From positions 1 through 16,322 of the forward strand of contig JAZSCJ010000084.1 of the NCBI GenBank assembly GCA_045602885.1: a DNA stretch of 16,322 nt, written 5' to 3'. Position 1 is the stretch's first letter, and each line of letters begins with the position of its first letter. Under the pieces are notes generated by a model. That model ran no database searches. It was not told the DNA's origin and saw only the letters and a program-made list of their open reading frames with translations. Source of the stretch: JAJPXI01 sp045602885 (GTDB lineage Bacteria; Bacillota; Clostridia; Oscillospirales; Oscillospiraceae). The position numbers were made by a program, and so were the translations under genes. Positions 6,238 to 14,147 of the stretch are shown piece after piece.

Positions 6238-9200
6238 TTAGATGGGGCTTTGGGACTTGTTGCGGTGTCTGTTGACGGACTGCGCCGTGACCTCAACCGA
6301 AATTTCTCCGGTCAATTTAGTCGTGCCATCTTCCATGAAGCCCCAAGAGCATCTGAAGTCCATATTGGCGCGTTCGCCCTCTCTGAGTGTGCCGAGCTGA
6401 CGGAAAATATAGCCGGTGCTGAGCAGACCCAGGTTGCCGTTGTCCGACACAAGGCTTTCCGCGTCATCCCAACCGTCCTTGTCCTTATGCTGCCAGCCCA
6501 TATTGGCCACGGGATCATAGGGATCGCAGCCTTCGTAGTAGAACACGCCGTAGCCCCGTTCCACAATTCCGATCTTGCTGACATCCTTGATAAGGGTATT
6601 CACCGTAGGATTGTCATGGTTGGGCGGTGCAGGGGAAGCCTTTTCCTGCTCCTTGGCACCGAAGCCCAAAACGCCGTAGGTTCCGTCCTCATACTTCTCA
6701 TAGAAGAAGGTTCCCACATACTTGCCCTCAAGGATGACCCAGTTGCGGCTGTTATCCTTGGGCCAGTCACCGTAGTGGACGTAAGCCCCACCGCGTTTGA
6801 CCACGGCCGGGAAGGGATAGGCCTTGCCGGCAAGGCTTGCGCTATACGGATAGGAGTGGCTGGCATCGGCCTTGCCGAAGGCATCACCGATGGTCAGCTT
6901 GGACAAGCCCATATAGGTACAGGCCTTTGCGCCAAACTCTTTCTCATAGCGGGGCTCGGTTTCCCCATCGGCATAGTGGCCGGTCAGATAATGCCAATTA
7001 TCTTCCGCGATGGCGTTCATTTTACCTTCGCTCATCTGCGAGCCGCCAGTGGTTGCCACGCCCTGCCAAACCTTGGCGACGGTGGGATAGCACTTTGCTT
7101 TTACCTGGGGATACATCTTGGTGTAGCTGTAAAGGTTGCGATAAATCGTATTCGTCTTGCTGGCATCGCTGCAATCACTGTAAATGTGATGCACGCCGCC
7201 CAGCACGCCACCCATAACGAGCTTATCGGTGCGCTGACTGCCCGTTGCCGTGAGCGTTCCGCCGCTGTAGCAGTTTTCCACCGTGAAGTAGAAAGAAGTA
7301 CCGGCCAGACCGCCCATAGAAACCAGTGCGTTTTGCTTGCCGGAATTGGTCATGGTCAGCTTAACATCGTTCACGGCGGAACAATTGCGGATGGTACCCA
7401 TATTGTAGCCAGCCAGACCACCCATGGCAATGCCGGGAACGGTATTGTTATCCGCGACATACGAGATCGTATAACCGGAAACAGAACAGTTTTCGATAAC
7501 GTTGGGGCTATTTGTAAGCTTTTGGTTGTAATAGCTCAAGCCTACGATCGCACCAACGCCCACCGGACGATCGCCGCCGGATCGGCCGTCATACTTACAA
7601 ACAATCTTGCCATAGCGGCTGCTGGGGTTCCTGCCCTGATTGCTGACCGTCATAGTCACATTTTTAATCGTAGCATTGACGGTTTCGCCAAACAGACCGA
7701 CAAATTCCATTTTGCTCTCAATGCCGAAGTCGATGATCCGATATCCCTGACCATCGTAGGTGCCGCGGAACTGACCGTTGCCGTTGGAGGCAAGGTCGGG
7801 ATTGCCGATGGCACAGTTGGTACGAATCAGATCCAGTGCCTGGCCGCAATAATTGCTGGTGTACGCAGAGAAGCTCACATCATTTTCCTGACGGATATTG
7901 ATGTTGAAGTTGCCGTACTGCGTATTCCAGTAATAGGGATAACGACCCAATGCATTGAGCTGACGCGGCGAACGCAGAGAAGCGAAGGGCGGCAGCTTGG
8001 CTGCAAAGGATGCGCCGCCGGTCACCGAGGGATTGACTGCCGTCTTGGCAAAGTGAGCACAATAATAGAACTTCTTGGCCCGGTCAATGACCTCATTGCT
8101 CCCCACACAACCATTGTCGATGATCAGCTCATCGTAAAACGTCTTGGCCTCTTTACGATTCACGTTCTGCAGGTCATGGGGCAGCTGGAACAGGTACATA
8201 CCTGTGACATCGTAATTGTCCACCGGCGTCAACACCGAGAAGTCAGTCGTTGCGCCACGGGCAGAACCGTCCGAATTGGTGGCCTTGTAGCCAGAGAAAG
8301 TCAACGCACCCTGCTGGCGCAGATGTACGGCACGCGTAGCATCGGTTGCCGTGTTGCCGGACCAACCCACATGCGCCGGCTGTACCGTCAGCGTACCGCT
8401 TGCCAGTTGCTTGGCCCCAGTGCCGTCCGCATTGGTATATTGCGTCAACGTGTAGTCAAACTGCGACAGATTGTAAATACTCAGCAGAGCATAGCCGTCT
8501 TCCACAGCCAGATCCTTTTTCAGCGTGTTCAGCACCCAAATCAAGCTGTTGTCAGCGTCTCCGCCCTCTGCCGAGGCAAGGCCGGTAACGCAGTAATAGC
8601 CGTAAGTATACTTGGGGGTAACTCCGTCGGACTCATATACGATCGCACCGTTGGCCCCTCTGTACAGATACTTTTCATAGTAGACCAGAGAGGTGTCGAT
8701 AACCTGCCGCGCGGGCCAGTTACCATAGTGCGAGTTAATGGTAGTTGCCTCGAAGGGGAATTTGCCGACAAGTGCCTTGTCGTAGGGATAGGAGGCATCC
8801 AGCACATCGGCCACACGCAGTGCCGAGTAGGTTTTGGCCATGGTGCTGCTGCCGAACTCATTGTAACCCGTCTGGGTCAGATAAGCGCATGTATCGAATG
8901 TCGCACCGTTTCTCTCACCGACAAAACCGCCGGCACGGGAAGCAGCATCCACACGACCATAGCTCTTACATTTGGTGTAGGCTCCACCGTCGCAGGCACC
9001 CACAAAACCGCCGGCATGGGAAGCAGCACGCACATTGCCGGTGGCATAGGAAGCCTCTGCGCTCAAGATACCGCCACCCAAGAAGCCACCCACATGACTA
9101 CTTCCGACCACATCACCGGATGCATAGCAGTTGTTGGCCGTACTGCTCGTCGACATTTGTCCGGCAAAGCCGCCCACATTATCTCCGGTGGCCTTAACCG

Positions 9201-10803
9201 CAACCGCAGCAAAGCACTGCGTAAAATGGCTGGTCTTGACCAAGCCGGCCAAACCGCCGGTATTTGCACCGCCCTGAATGCGATAGTACGCATAACGGCG
9301 ATCCATTTCCGAAGCGTAACCGCCCTGGGTAGAGGGCAGGCTGCTGTACAGTCTTCCCAGTTCATCCTGATTTTTCAAGTAAACACCGCAGTTTTTCACG
9401 GTACAGGCAGTCATAGTGCCGGCCAGACCGCCGGTATTTTCTCCACCGGACACACGGATGTTCTCCAACCGAAGGCCCGTGATGGTCATATTGGCCAGCT
9501 GAGCAAACAGGCCGGTATTGATGCCCTCGCTCTTAATGACAAAATTGCGGATGGCGAAGTTGTCTTCACACACGATGGAGTTATCACCCGACAGGCGATT
9601 GAGCAAATCGTTGTTCTGAATCGCAACCAGGCCGCAATCGGCTTCATTTTCCGCCTTCAGCAGGGGGTTGACCTGGCCCTTGCCTGCGTATGTAGTTCCA
9701 TCCCATGCAAAATCCGTGTTGAGAAAATCAATGTGATTGACCTGCTTCACGGTCACCTTGCCGGCAGGAACGTTATTATTGAAATATCTTGCATCCAGGT
9801 TACGCAGATGACGCACCGCATCGACCTCGATCACAGTGCCGCTCTCTTCCGCGCCCATCTTTGCAAACAGGCTGTTATCCTTCAGCTCGATCACGCCCGG
9901 ATGTTCACCGGGGTACTTACCCACTGCTGTAAACTCCGCATCGACCTGCACCGTGAAGTTGCCCGGCTGCACGCCACCGGTCAGCTTTTCAAAATGGCAG
10001 TCCGTTGCCAGACTGTCCAACAGGATGTAGGCTTCCAGTCGCTTTCCGCCATCGACGGTATACTTAAAGTCGTAGCCGTCCAGCGTCCATACCTTTGTCT
10101 TGGTGGGATCGTTATCCCCCCACAACGTTACCTTCACGCTGAGGTTTGCCTTATTTGCGGTTACCGCCTGAGAACGGGCAACCGAAAGGCGCAGATACAG
10201 CTCCTCGCCATTCTCGATGAATGCTTTGGCATCCAGGCCGGACAGGATATCGCTTGCAGGGGTCAGACTTCCGCCGTAGTAACCCAGACGATACTCGGCA
10301 CGGTCTGCTCGTTCACGGGATTTATCCTTGACCTGCGTATCGTAATCGATGGCCTCGTCCTTCTCCCAGTAGAACACGCTGTACACCACACCGGACAGAG
10401 GATCAAACTCGATCAGAAAATCACCGGCTACCTGCGCCGCAAAGGATGTCCCGGAAATCAGACGCTCCATCATGGCGTCGTCACTTTGCAGGTAATACAG
10501 ATCCGACCAGTTAGCGGTATCGTCCGCATCGGTGGGTTTGGTCGTCAGCTTGCGTGCGCTGTGGTCGGTGTTCATCTTTTTGCCAAAGGAAGGCAAACTA
10601 CCCGACGCATTCATGGCAGTCAGCTGATACTGCGCGGAAAGATAGATCTCTTTGGCGTGGGCATCCAGCTCCGCCATTTTCAACTCTTTGCTCCATTGTG
10701 CGACCGCCGGTATGGAAATACCGATCAAGACAACCAGCACAGCAACTGTAATCAAAACTTCAACTACAGTAAATCCCCGTTGCCAACGATGATGCTTCTT
10801 CAT
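6238..10803 (-). CDS. Giant modular type IV prepilin with two GLUG-repeat modules (putative pilus adhesin)
   Basis: A 1521-residue protein, roughly ten times the size of an ordinary pilin. It starts with a true prepilin N-terminus: basic leader to Gly10, then Phe-Thr-Val-Val-Glu (Glu at +5) and Pro at +22. About 35-140 looks like an ordinary pilin helix and head. Two similar modules follow. Module A has a HLRNLD/HIDF element (about 332-360), GLUG-type repeats with GGLAG/GGFVG and CYASGDV-like motifs (about 457-643), and a tail with SYPY, HYGNWP and YYEKY (671-712). Module B has RQLNALG (947-953), GLUG repeats (about 1035-1211) and SYPY, HYGDWP and FYEKY (1317-1371). About two dozen Cys are scattered through it. 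GLUG repeats occur in large surface proteins, often adhesins or proteases; I see no protease site. The ATG at 10803 has GGAGG 7 bases upstream. First gene of the operon. Adhesion is an inference. Confidence 0.9.
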   Translation of the reverse strand: MKKHHRWQRGFTVVEVLITVAVLVVLIGISIPAVAQWSKELKMAELDAHAKEIYLSAQYQLTAMNASGSLPSFGKKMNTDHSARKLTTKPTDADDTANWSDLYYLQSDDAMMERLISGTSFAAQVAGDFLIEFDPLSGVVYSVFYWEKDEAIDYDTQVKDKSRERADRAEYRLGYYGGSLTPASDILSGLDAKAFIENGEELYLRLSVARSQAVTANKANLSVKVTLWGDNDPTKTKVWTLDGYDFKYTVDGGKRLEAYILLDSLATDCHFEKLTGGVQPGNFTVQVDAEFTAVGKYPGEHPGVIELKDNSLFAKMGAEESGTVIEVDAVRHLRNLDARYFNNNVPAGKVTVKQVNHIDFLNTDFAWDGTTYAGKGQVNPLLKAENEADCGLVAIQNNDLLNRLSGDNSIVCEDNFAIRNFVIKSEGINTGLFAQLANMTITGLRLENIRVSGGENTGGLAGTMTACTVKNCGVYLKNQDELGRLYSSLPSTQGGYASEMDRRYAYYRIQGGANTGGLAGLVKTSHFTQCFAAVAVKATGDNVGGFAGQMSTSSTANNCYASGDVVGSSHVGGFLGGGILSAEASYATGNVRAASHAGGFVGACDGGAYTKCKSYGRVDAASRAGGFVGERNGATFDTCAYLTQTGYNEFGSSTMAKTYSALRVADVLDASYPYDKALVGKFPFEATTINSHYGNWPARQVIDTSLVYYEKYLYRGANGAIVYESDGVTPKYTYGYYCVTGLASAEGGDADNSLIWVLNTLKKDLAVEDGYALLSIYNLSQFDYTLTQYTNADGTGAKQLASGTLTVQPAHVGWSGNTATDATRAVHLRQQGALTFSGYKATNSDGSARGATTDFSVLTPVDNYDVTGMYLFQLPHDLQNVNRKEAKTFYDELIIDNGCVGSNEVIDRAKKFYYCAHFAKTAVNPSVTGGASFAAKLPPFASLRSPRQLNALGRYPYYWNTQYGNFNINIRQENDVSFSAYTSNYCGQALDLIRTNCAIGNPDLASNGNGQFRGTYDGQGYRIIDFGIESKMEFVGLFGETVNATIKNVTMTVSNQGRNPSSRYGKIVCKYDGRSGGDRPVGVGAIVGLSYYNQKLTNSPNVIENCSVSGYTISYVADNNTVPGIAMGGLAGYNMGTIRNCSAVNDVKLTMTNSGKQNALVSMGGLAGTSFYFTVENCYSGGTLTATGSQRTDKLVMGGVLGGVHHIYSDCSDASKTNTIYRNLYSYTKMYPQVKAKCYPTVAKVWQGVATTGGSQMSEGKMNAIAEDNWHYLTGHYADGETEPRYEKEFGAKACTYMGLSKLTIGDAFGKADASHSYPYSASLAGKAYPFPAVVKRGGAYVHYGDWPKDNSRNWVILEGKYVGTFFYEKYEDGTYGVLGFGAKEQEKASPAPPNHDNPTVNTLIKDVSKIGIVERGYGVFYYEGCDPYDPVANMGWQHKDKDGWDDAESLVSDNGNLGLLSTGYIFRQLGTLREGERANMDFRCSWGFMEDGTTKLTGEISVEVTAQSVNRHRNKSQSPI

Positions 10804-10892
10804 ATTTTGCCTCCAATTTGAAACAAACTTCAGAAAATTATGCACGAAACTTCACAAGAAATTGTTAAGAATTATTAAGCTTTTATTAAGTT

Positions 10893-10922
10893 ATTATACA
10901 CCATCTCCCCGCTCAGCCGCAA
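10893..10922 (-). promoter_or_regulatory. Promoter of the type IV pilus operon
   Basis: The minus strand has a perfect TATAAT (10893-10898) preceded by TG, and TTGCGG (10917-10922) 18 bases upstream. The leader to the giant pilin ATG would be about 80 bases and AT-rich. A second weak -10-like CATAAT lies closer to the gene. I saw no c-di-GMP riboswitch motif in this leader. Confidence 0.55.
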
Positions 10923-10977
10923 TACTTTTCCTATGTAATTTTCTCTATTTTTTCTTGTTTCCCATACAATATTTTAT

Positions 10978-11003
10978 GCACGTCGGAAACATGTTTCTCG
11001 TGC
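10978..11003. promoter_or_regulatory. Palindrome upstream of the pilus operon promoter, possible operator
   Basis: GAAACATGTTTC (10986-10997) is a perfect 12-base palindrome. It is flanked by GCACG (10978-10982) and CGTGC (10999-11003), which extend the symmetry with a 2-base offset. It lies about 55-80 bases upstream of the pilus -35, a common place for an activator site. No regulator is identified. Confidence 0.4.
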
Positions 11004-11062
11004 TCAATTCTTTTGAAGAAAATTCCAAAAAATTTAACTTTTTAAATTCTTGGTGTTTTGCC

Positions 11063-11118
11063 AGGGGTTTTTTTACAAACAAAAACCCCTCTCCGAAACC
11101 AGAGCAGTTCGGAGAGGG
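11063..11118 (-). terminator. Second intrinsic terminator downstream of tRNA-Pro, with overlapping alternative hairpin
   Basis: On the minus strand CCCTCTCCGAA (11108-11118) pairs with TTCGGAGAGGG (11087-11097) across a 10-base loop, and GTTTTTG follows. The 3' arm is also part of a second perfect inverted repeat, AGGGGTTTTT/AAAAACCCCT (11063-11072 with 11081-11090). The two hairpins therefore exclude one another. Both lie between the tRNA and the pilus promoter and would insulate the two. Confidence 0.65.
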
Positions 11119-11145
11119 ATCAAGCGAAACAAAACGACATTGAGA

Positions 11146-11185
11146 AAAAGAAAATCGGAGCATTCCGTAAGGAATACTCCGATTT
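11146..11185 (-). terminator. Intrinsic terminator of tRNA-Pro
   Basis: AAATCGGAG plus six bases (11171-11185) pairs with 11152-11166 around the loop TTAC, with one mismatch. The T-rich run TTTTCTTTTTC follows on the minus strand. The stem begins at the last A of the tRNA CCA end, so the terminator directly abuts the mature tRNA. Confidence 0.85.
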
Positions 11186-11261
11186 GGTCCGAGTGACAGG
11201 ACTTGAACCTGCGGCCTCTTGACCCCCAGTCAAGCGCGATACCAAACTTCGCCACACCCGG
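11185..11261 (-). tRNA. tRNA-Pro (anticodon GGG), CCA encoded
   Basis: A 77-base cloverleaf on the minus strand. The acceptor stem is CCGGGTG/CACTCGG (one G-T pair) with discriminator A and encoded CCA. The D stem is GCGA/TCGC, and the anticodon stem CTTGA/TCAAG holds the loop CTGGGGG, giving anticodon GGG. The T arm is GCAGG-TTCAAGT-CCTGT. It reads Pro codons CCC and CCU. It is a single tRNA gene with its own promoter and terminator, and no integrase gene is visible near it. Confidence 0.93.
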
Positions 11262-11284
11262 ATAGCCGCAAAAGAACCTTGAAT

Positions 11285-11313
11285 AGATTACCACACCTCG
11301 GGGAAAGATGCAA
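11285..11313 (-). promoter_or_regulatory. tRNA-Pro promoter
   Basis: TTGCAT (11308-11313), a 17-base spacer, and TAATCT (11285-11290) on the minus strand, about 24 bases before the tRNA 5' end. This is a good sigma-A match for a stable RNA gene. Confidence 0.75.
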
Positions 11314-11458
11314 GAGTTAATTTTGAATTTTTTAAATTTTTTATCAAGGCGCATTCCGGTACTTTACAGCGCTCCCTTTTTCTTCCACACTTCCACCCCT
11401 TTCAAATTTCCTGTATTCTGCAATCTAGTTTTTTATATTAGATTTCGTAGTTTTCCTC
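11314..11458. other. AT-rich intergenic stretch between divergent promoters, no gene seen
   Basis: This segment lies between the tRNA promoter (minus) and the hemolysin III gene promoter (plus). It holds T- and A-rich runs and short reading frames without ribosome binding sites. I see no RNA motif or protein-coding signal. Confidence 0.6.
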
Positions 11459-11487
11459 TTGCTATTTCGAAATATTCGTTGTATACT
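11459..11487 (+). promoter_or_regulatory. Promoter of the hemolysin III family gene
   Basis: TTGCTA (11459-11464), a 17-base spacer and TATACT (11482-11487) on the plus strand. The ATG at 11505 would be only about 10 bases from the transcript start, so the leader is very short, just long enough for the GGTGAT-like ribosome binding site. Confidence 0.75.
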
Positions 11488-11504
11488 AGGGATGGTGATG
11501 AAAA

Positions 11505-12242
11505 ATGGATGAAATTCTTCGCGCAAATGTATATCCAACCCCCTCGGTAAAACGTGCCCCCCGTCGAATTCCCCGAGAAAAGGAGCGCGACCCTTATGAC
11601 GGCCTGCGTCTTTGGTCGGCACTGACCCACGGCTTGGGGGCGCTGCTTGGCGTTCTGGGCACCGTGCTTCTTATACTGCGCACCCGGGCGTTAGGCGGCT
11701 CCGGCTGGCACTATGCGACCTTTGCGATCTACGGTGCCTCTATGATTGGGTTGTATACCGCCAGCACGCTGTATCATTGCATTCGAACCGGCGTAAAAGG
11801 TCGCATCGCGCTGCGCAAATACGACCACACCTCCATCTATTTCCTGATCGCCGGCACCTACACCCCCATCTGTCTGATCCCCCTGCGCGGTCCGTGGGGC
11901 TGGTCACTGTTCGGGGTCATTTGGGGGCTGGCGGCAGCCGGTGTGGTTTTGACTTTCCTTTGGATCAATGCTCCGCGCTGGATCACCACCAGCATTTATA
12001 TCTTCATGGGCTGGCTGGCTATCATCGCCATCTACCCACTCACCCGCACCCTGCCTGCCTCGGGCATATTCTGGCTGTTGGCCGGCGGCGTGGCCTACAC
12101 CATCGGCGGTGTGCTCTACGCCTTGAAATGGCCCGGTCGGAACAATCCCAAATTCGGCTGTCACGAGATCTTCCATCTGTTCATTGTGCTTGGCAGCGTA
12201 GGCCACTTCATGCTGATGTACCAGGCCATCGCCCCCCTCTGA
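11505..12242 (+). CDS. trhA: Hemolysin III / PAQR family membrane protein (TrhA-like)
   Basis: A 245-residue integral membrane protein with about seven hydrophobic segments between residues 40 and 240 and a polar, Arg/Pro-rich cytoplasmic N-terminus of about 35 residues. It has the PAQR metal-site pattern: Ser87-x3-His91 (STLYH), Asp107-His108 with the following AGTYTP motif, and His220-x3-His224 near the C-terminus. Family members are linked to membrane homeostasis in bacteria, and the hemolysin name is historical. The gene is alone on the plus strand between the tRNA and the signalling operon, with its own promoter and terminator, so a functional tie to the pili is not indicated. The start is supported by a short purine-rich site (GGTGAT) about 5 bases upstream and by the promoter position. 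Confidence 0.93.
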   Translation: MDEILRANVYPTPSVKRAPRRIPREKERDPYDGLRLWSALTHGLGALLGVLGTVLLILRTRALGGSGWHYATFAIYGASMIGLYTASTLYHCIRTGVKGRIALRKYDHTSIYFLIAGTYTPICLIPLRGPWGWSLFGVIWGLAAAGVVLTFLWINAPRWITTSIYIFMGWLAIIAIYPLTRTLPASGIFWLLAGGVAYTIGGVLYALKWPGRNNPKFGCHEIFHLFIVLGSVGHFMLMYQAIAPL

Positions 12243-12252
12243 TCAAATCACC

Positions 12253-12290
12253 CCCCCTGCACGGAGCAGCGCTCTATGCAGGGGGATTTC
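12253..12290 (+). terminator. Terminator of the hemolysin III family gene
   Basis: CCCCCTGCA (12253-12261) pairs with TGCAGGGGG (12277-12285). The loop is 15 bases and itself contains a small GAGC/GCTC stem. ATTTCTATT follows, a modest T-run. It begins 10 bases after the stop codon. Confidence 0.65.
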
Positions 12291-12313
12291 TATTGCAATC
12301 AAATGATTGATGC

Positions 12314-12353
12314 ACAAAAGACCGGGGCGTGGCTTTTGCCACGCCCCGGTCTT
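12314..12353 (-). terminator. Terminator of the EAL-chemoreceptor operon, perfect 16-bp hairpin
   Basis: AAGACCGGGGCGTGGC (12318-12333) and its exact complement (12338-12353) enclose a 4-base loop. On the minus strand TTGTG extends the terminal TT into a T-run, so it should end transcription 21 bases past the chemoreceptor stop. On the plus strand the tail is poorer in T, so backup termination of the convergent gene is possible but weaker. Confidence 0.85.
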
Positions 12354-12374
12354 CACTTGTAGTCCAAAACCGAA

Positions 12375-14087
12375 TTACTCGGCGTCAACAACGATGTCAT
12401 CATCCACACGCAGGCGGAAGCTGCCCACCAGATTGTCCAGAACTGCAGCCTGACTGGACAGCTCTTCACTGGCGGCGGCCGACTCTTCGGCAGTGGCCGA
12501 GTTGGTCTGCACCACGGAGGAAATCTGATCGATACCGGTGGTCACCTGCTCGATGGAAGCGGCCTGCTCCTGGGCAGCAGCCGCGATACCGGCCACCTTG
12601 GCAGAAACCTCTTGTGCGGCAACCGCGACCTTGGACAGCTGCTCAGCCGTACCATTGGCCAGGTTAGCACCGTTTGCCACCGCAGCCACGGAAGCTTCGA
12701 TCAGACCGGCAGTATTCTTAGATGCCTCAGCCGACTTGGCCGCCAGGTTACGCACTTCGTCGGCAACCACGGCGAAGCCCTTACCGGCGCTGCCTGCACG
12801 GGCAGCCTCAACAGCGGCGTTCAGAGCCAGAATGTTGGTCTGGAATGCAATGTCCTCAATGGTCTTGATGATCTTGCCGATCTCCTCGGAGGTCTGGCTG
12901 ATCTCATCCATAGCGGCGACCATGTCCTTCATCTGTGCATCGCAGCGCATCATCAGCTGGCCGGCCTCATTGGTCTTTTCGCAAGCTTCGTTGGCTTCCA
13001 CGCCGGTACGCTGGACGTGATCGTTGATCTCGTTGACGGTAGCGGCCAACTCTTCGATTGCAGACGCCTGCTCGGTTGCACCCTGCGACAGAGCCTGTGC
13101 GCCCGAAGCGACCTGGTCTGCGCCGGAGTCTACCTGCCCGGCAGCAACGCGGATGTTCTTGAGGGTACGATCCAGAGTGCGGTTGATCTTACGCAGCGAA
13201 ACCAGAATGTTTGCGTAATCGCCGCGGTAATTCTGCTCGCAGGCAGTTTTGATGTCGAAATTACCATCTGCCATCTCGCCCAGCAGATAATCAATATCGG
13301 CAATGATCTCCTTTTGGAATGCCTGGAAGTCACGGATAGCACGCGCCGCCTCACCGGTTTCGCTGTCATCCTCCACCACATCGAGTTCGCTGTCCAGATT
13401 ACCCTTTGCAAATTCAACCAGCGTGTCACGCATGGCGGCAACGGGATAGATCATGCCGGTCAAAACCATACCAACGGTAAAGATCACGGTGCCCAGACCG
13501 CAGGCAAGCAGTACACAGGACACGATACTACCAATGGTAACGAAGGCAGACTGCGCTTCCGTGCTGTGGGCGCCACGACCGAGAACCATGCCCTTGAGCG
13601 CTCCGATGGCACCGTCAATCTCCTGATCCAGCGCTGCGTAATCCTTACCGTAAAGGATCGCAAGCGCAGCCTCCGTATTACCGGATACGGCAAGGCTCAT
13701 CGCCTGCTCTTCCATGGCCATACGGCCGGTGGACATGGCCAGAACGCCTTCCAGCACGCCCAGCTCGTCCGGGGTCAAGCCGGCCGCCTGCAGCGCAGCG
13801 ACATTCTTTTCAATGGTCTTAGTTGTATTCTTTTCGGTCAGATAGCTTTCCATGTAAGCCTTGTCGCCGGTGGCCGCACAGGCACGGGCGTCCTCGATCA
13901 TTCTGGCGATCGTATCGGAAACACCATTGAGGAATTCCGCATTGGCCATTTGCGCCGCGTTGGCCTTGTTCATATTATTGACCGCCAACACCACCAGCAC
14001 CATAAACACAAAGGTAATGGCCAAAACCAAAATGTTGATCTTACCCAGCAGCTTTGTTTGCTTTTCCTTCTTCTGACTATGATTCAT
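12375..14087 (-). CDS. Methyl-accepting chemotaxis protein
   Basis: A 570-residue chemoreceptor of ordinary topology: TM1 at about 14-36, an all-helical extracellular sensor of about 145 residues (37-184, four-helix-bundle type), TM2 at about 185-214 and HAMP at about 211-263. A second HAMP-like segment follows (about 268-305), then the coiled-coil signalling domain (about 315-555). The kinase-contact hairpin is intact near 411-449, with conserved FQTNILALNAAVEAARAG. No C-terminal receptor-docking pentapeptide is seen. The ATG at 14087 has GAGGGG 8 bases upstream and is preferred to a GTG at 14105. It starts 60 bases after the EAL gene stop, so the two are probably cotranscribed. The ligand is unknown. 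It may act on flagellar or pilus motility; no che genes are in the window. Confidence 0.94.
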   Translation of the reverse strand: MNHSQKKEKQTKLLGKINILVLAITFVFMVLVVLAVNNMNKANAAQMANAEFLNGVSDTIARMIEDARACAATGDKAYMESYLTEKNTTKTIEKNVAALQAAGLTPDELGVLEGVLAMSTGRMAMEEQAMSLAVSGNTEAALAILYGKDYAALDQEIDGAIGALKGMVLGRGAHSTEAQSAFVTIGSIVSCVLLACGLGTVIFTVGMVLTGMIYPVAAMRDTLVEFAKGNLDSELDVVEDDSETGEAARAIRDFQAFQKEIIADIDYLLGEMADGNFDIKTACEQNYRGDYANILVSLRKINRTLDRTLKNIRVAAGQVDSGADQVASGAQALSQGATEQASAIEELAATVNEINDHVQRTGVEANEACEKTNEAGQLMMRCDAQMKDMVAAMDEISQTSEEIGKIIKTIEDIAFQTNILALNAAVEAARAGSAGKGFAVVADEVRNLAAKSAEASKNTAGLIEASVAAVANGANLANGTAEQLSKVAVAAQEVSAKVAGIAAAAQEQAASIEQVTTGIDQISSVVQTNSATAEESAAASEELSSQAAVLDNLVGSFRLRVDDDIVVDAE

Positions 14088-14147
14088 AGTACAATCCCCT
14101 CTCACTTATGTAAATTTGAATTTTTATAACGAATTTAGATGCGCCCG

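Noticed and set aside
5965..10821. 1618-codon open frame on the plus strand opposite the giant pilin
   Set aside because: It is the complement of a well-supported gene with recognisable domains, has no ribosome binding site and a His/Gln/Ala-rich composition typical of an antisense shadow frame. Its length comes from codon bias in the true gene.
10804..10892. c-di-GMP riboswitch in the pilus operon leader (also checked 15804-15907)
   Set aside because: Such riboswitches are common before clostridial pilus genes, but I found none of the conserved GEMM core segments in either leader.
10862..11143. 93-codon plus-strand frame across the pilus promoter and terminators
   Set aside because: It runs through a promoter, a palindrome and a terminator hairpin, with no ribosome binding site, so it is chance.
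11185..11261. tRNA-Pro as an attachment site for an integrated element
   Set aside because: I see no integrase, no repeated tRNA 3' end and no composition break consistent with an island in the window.
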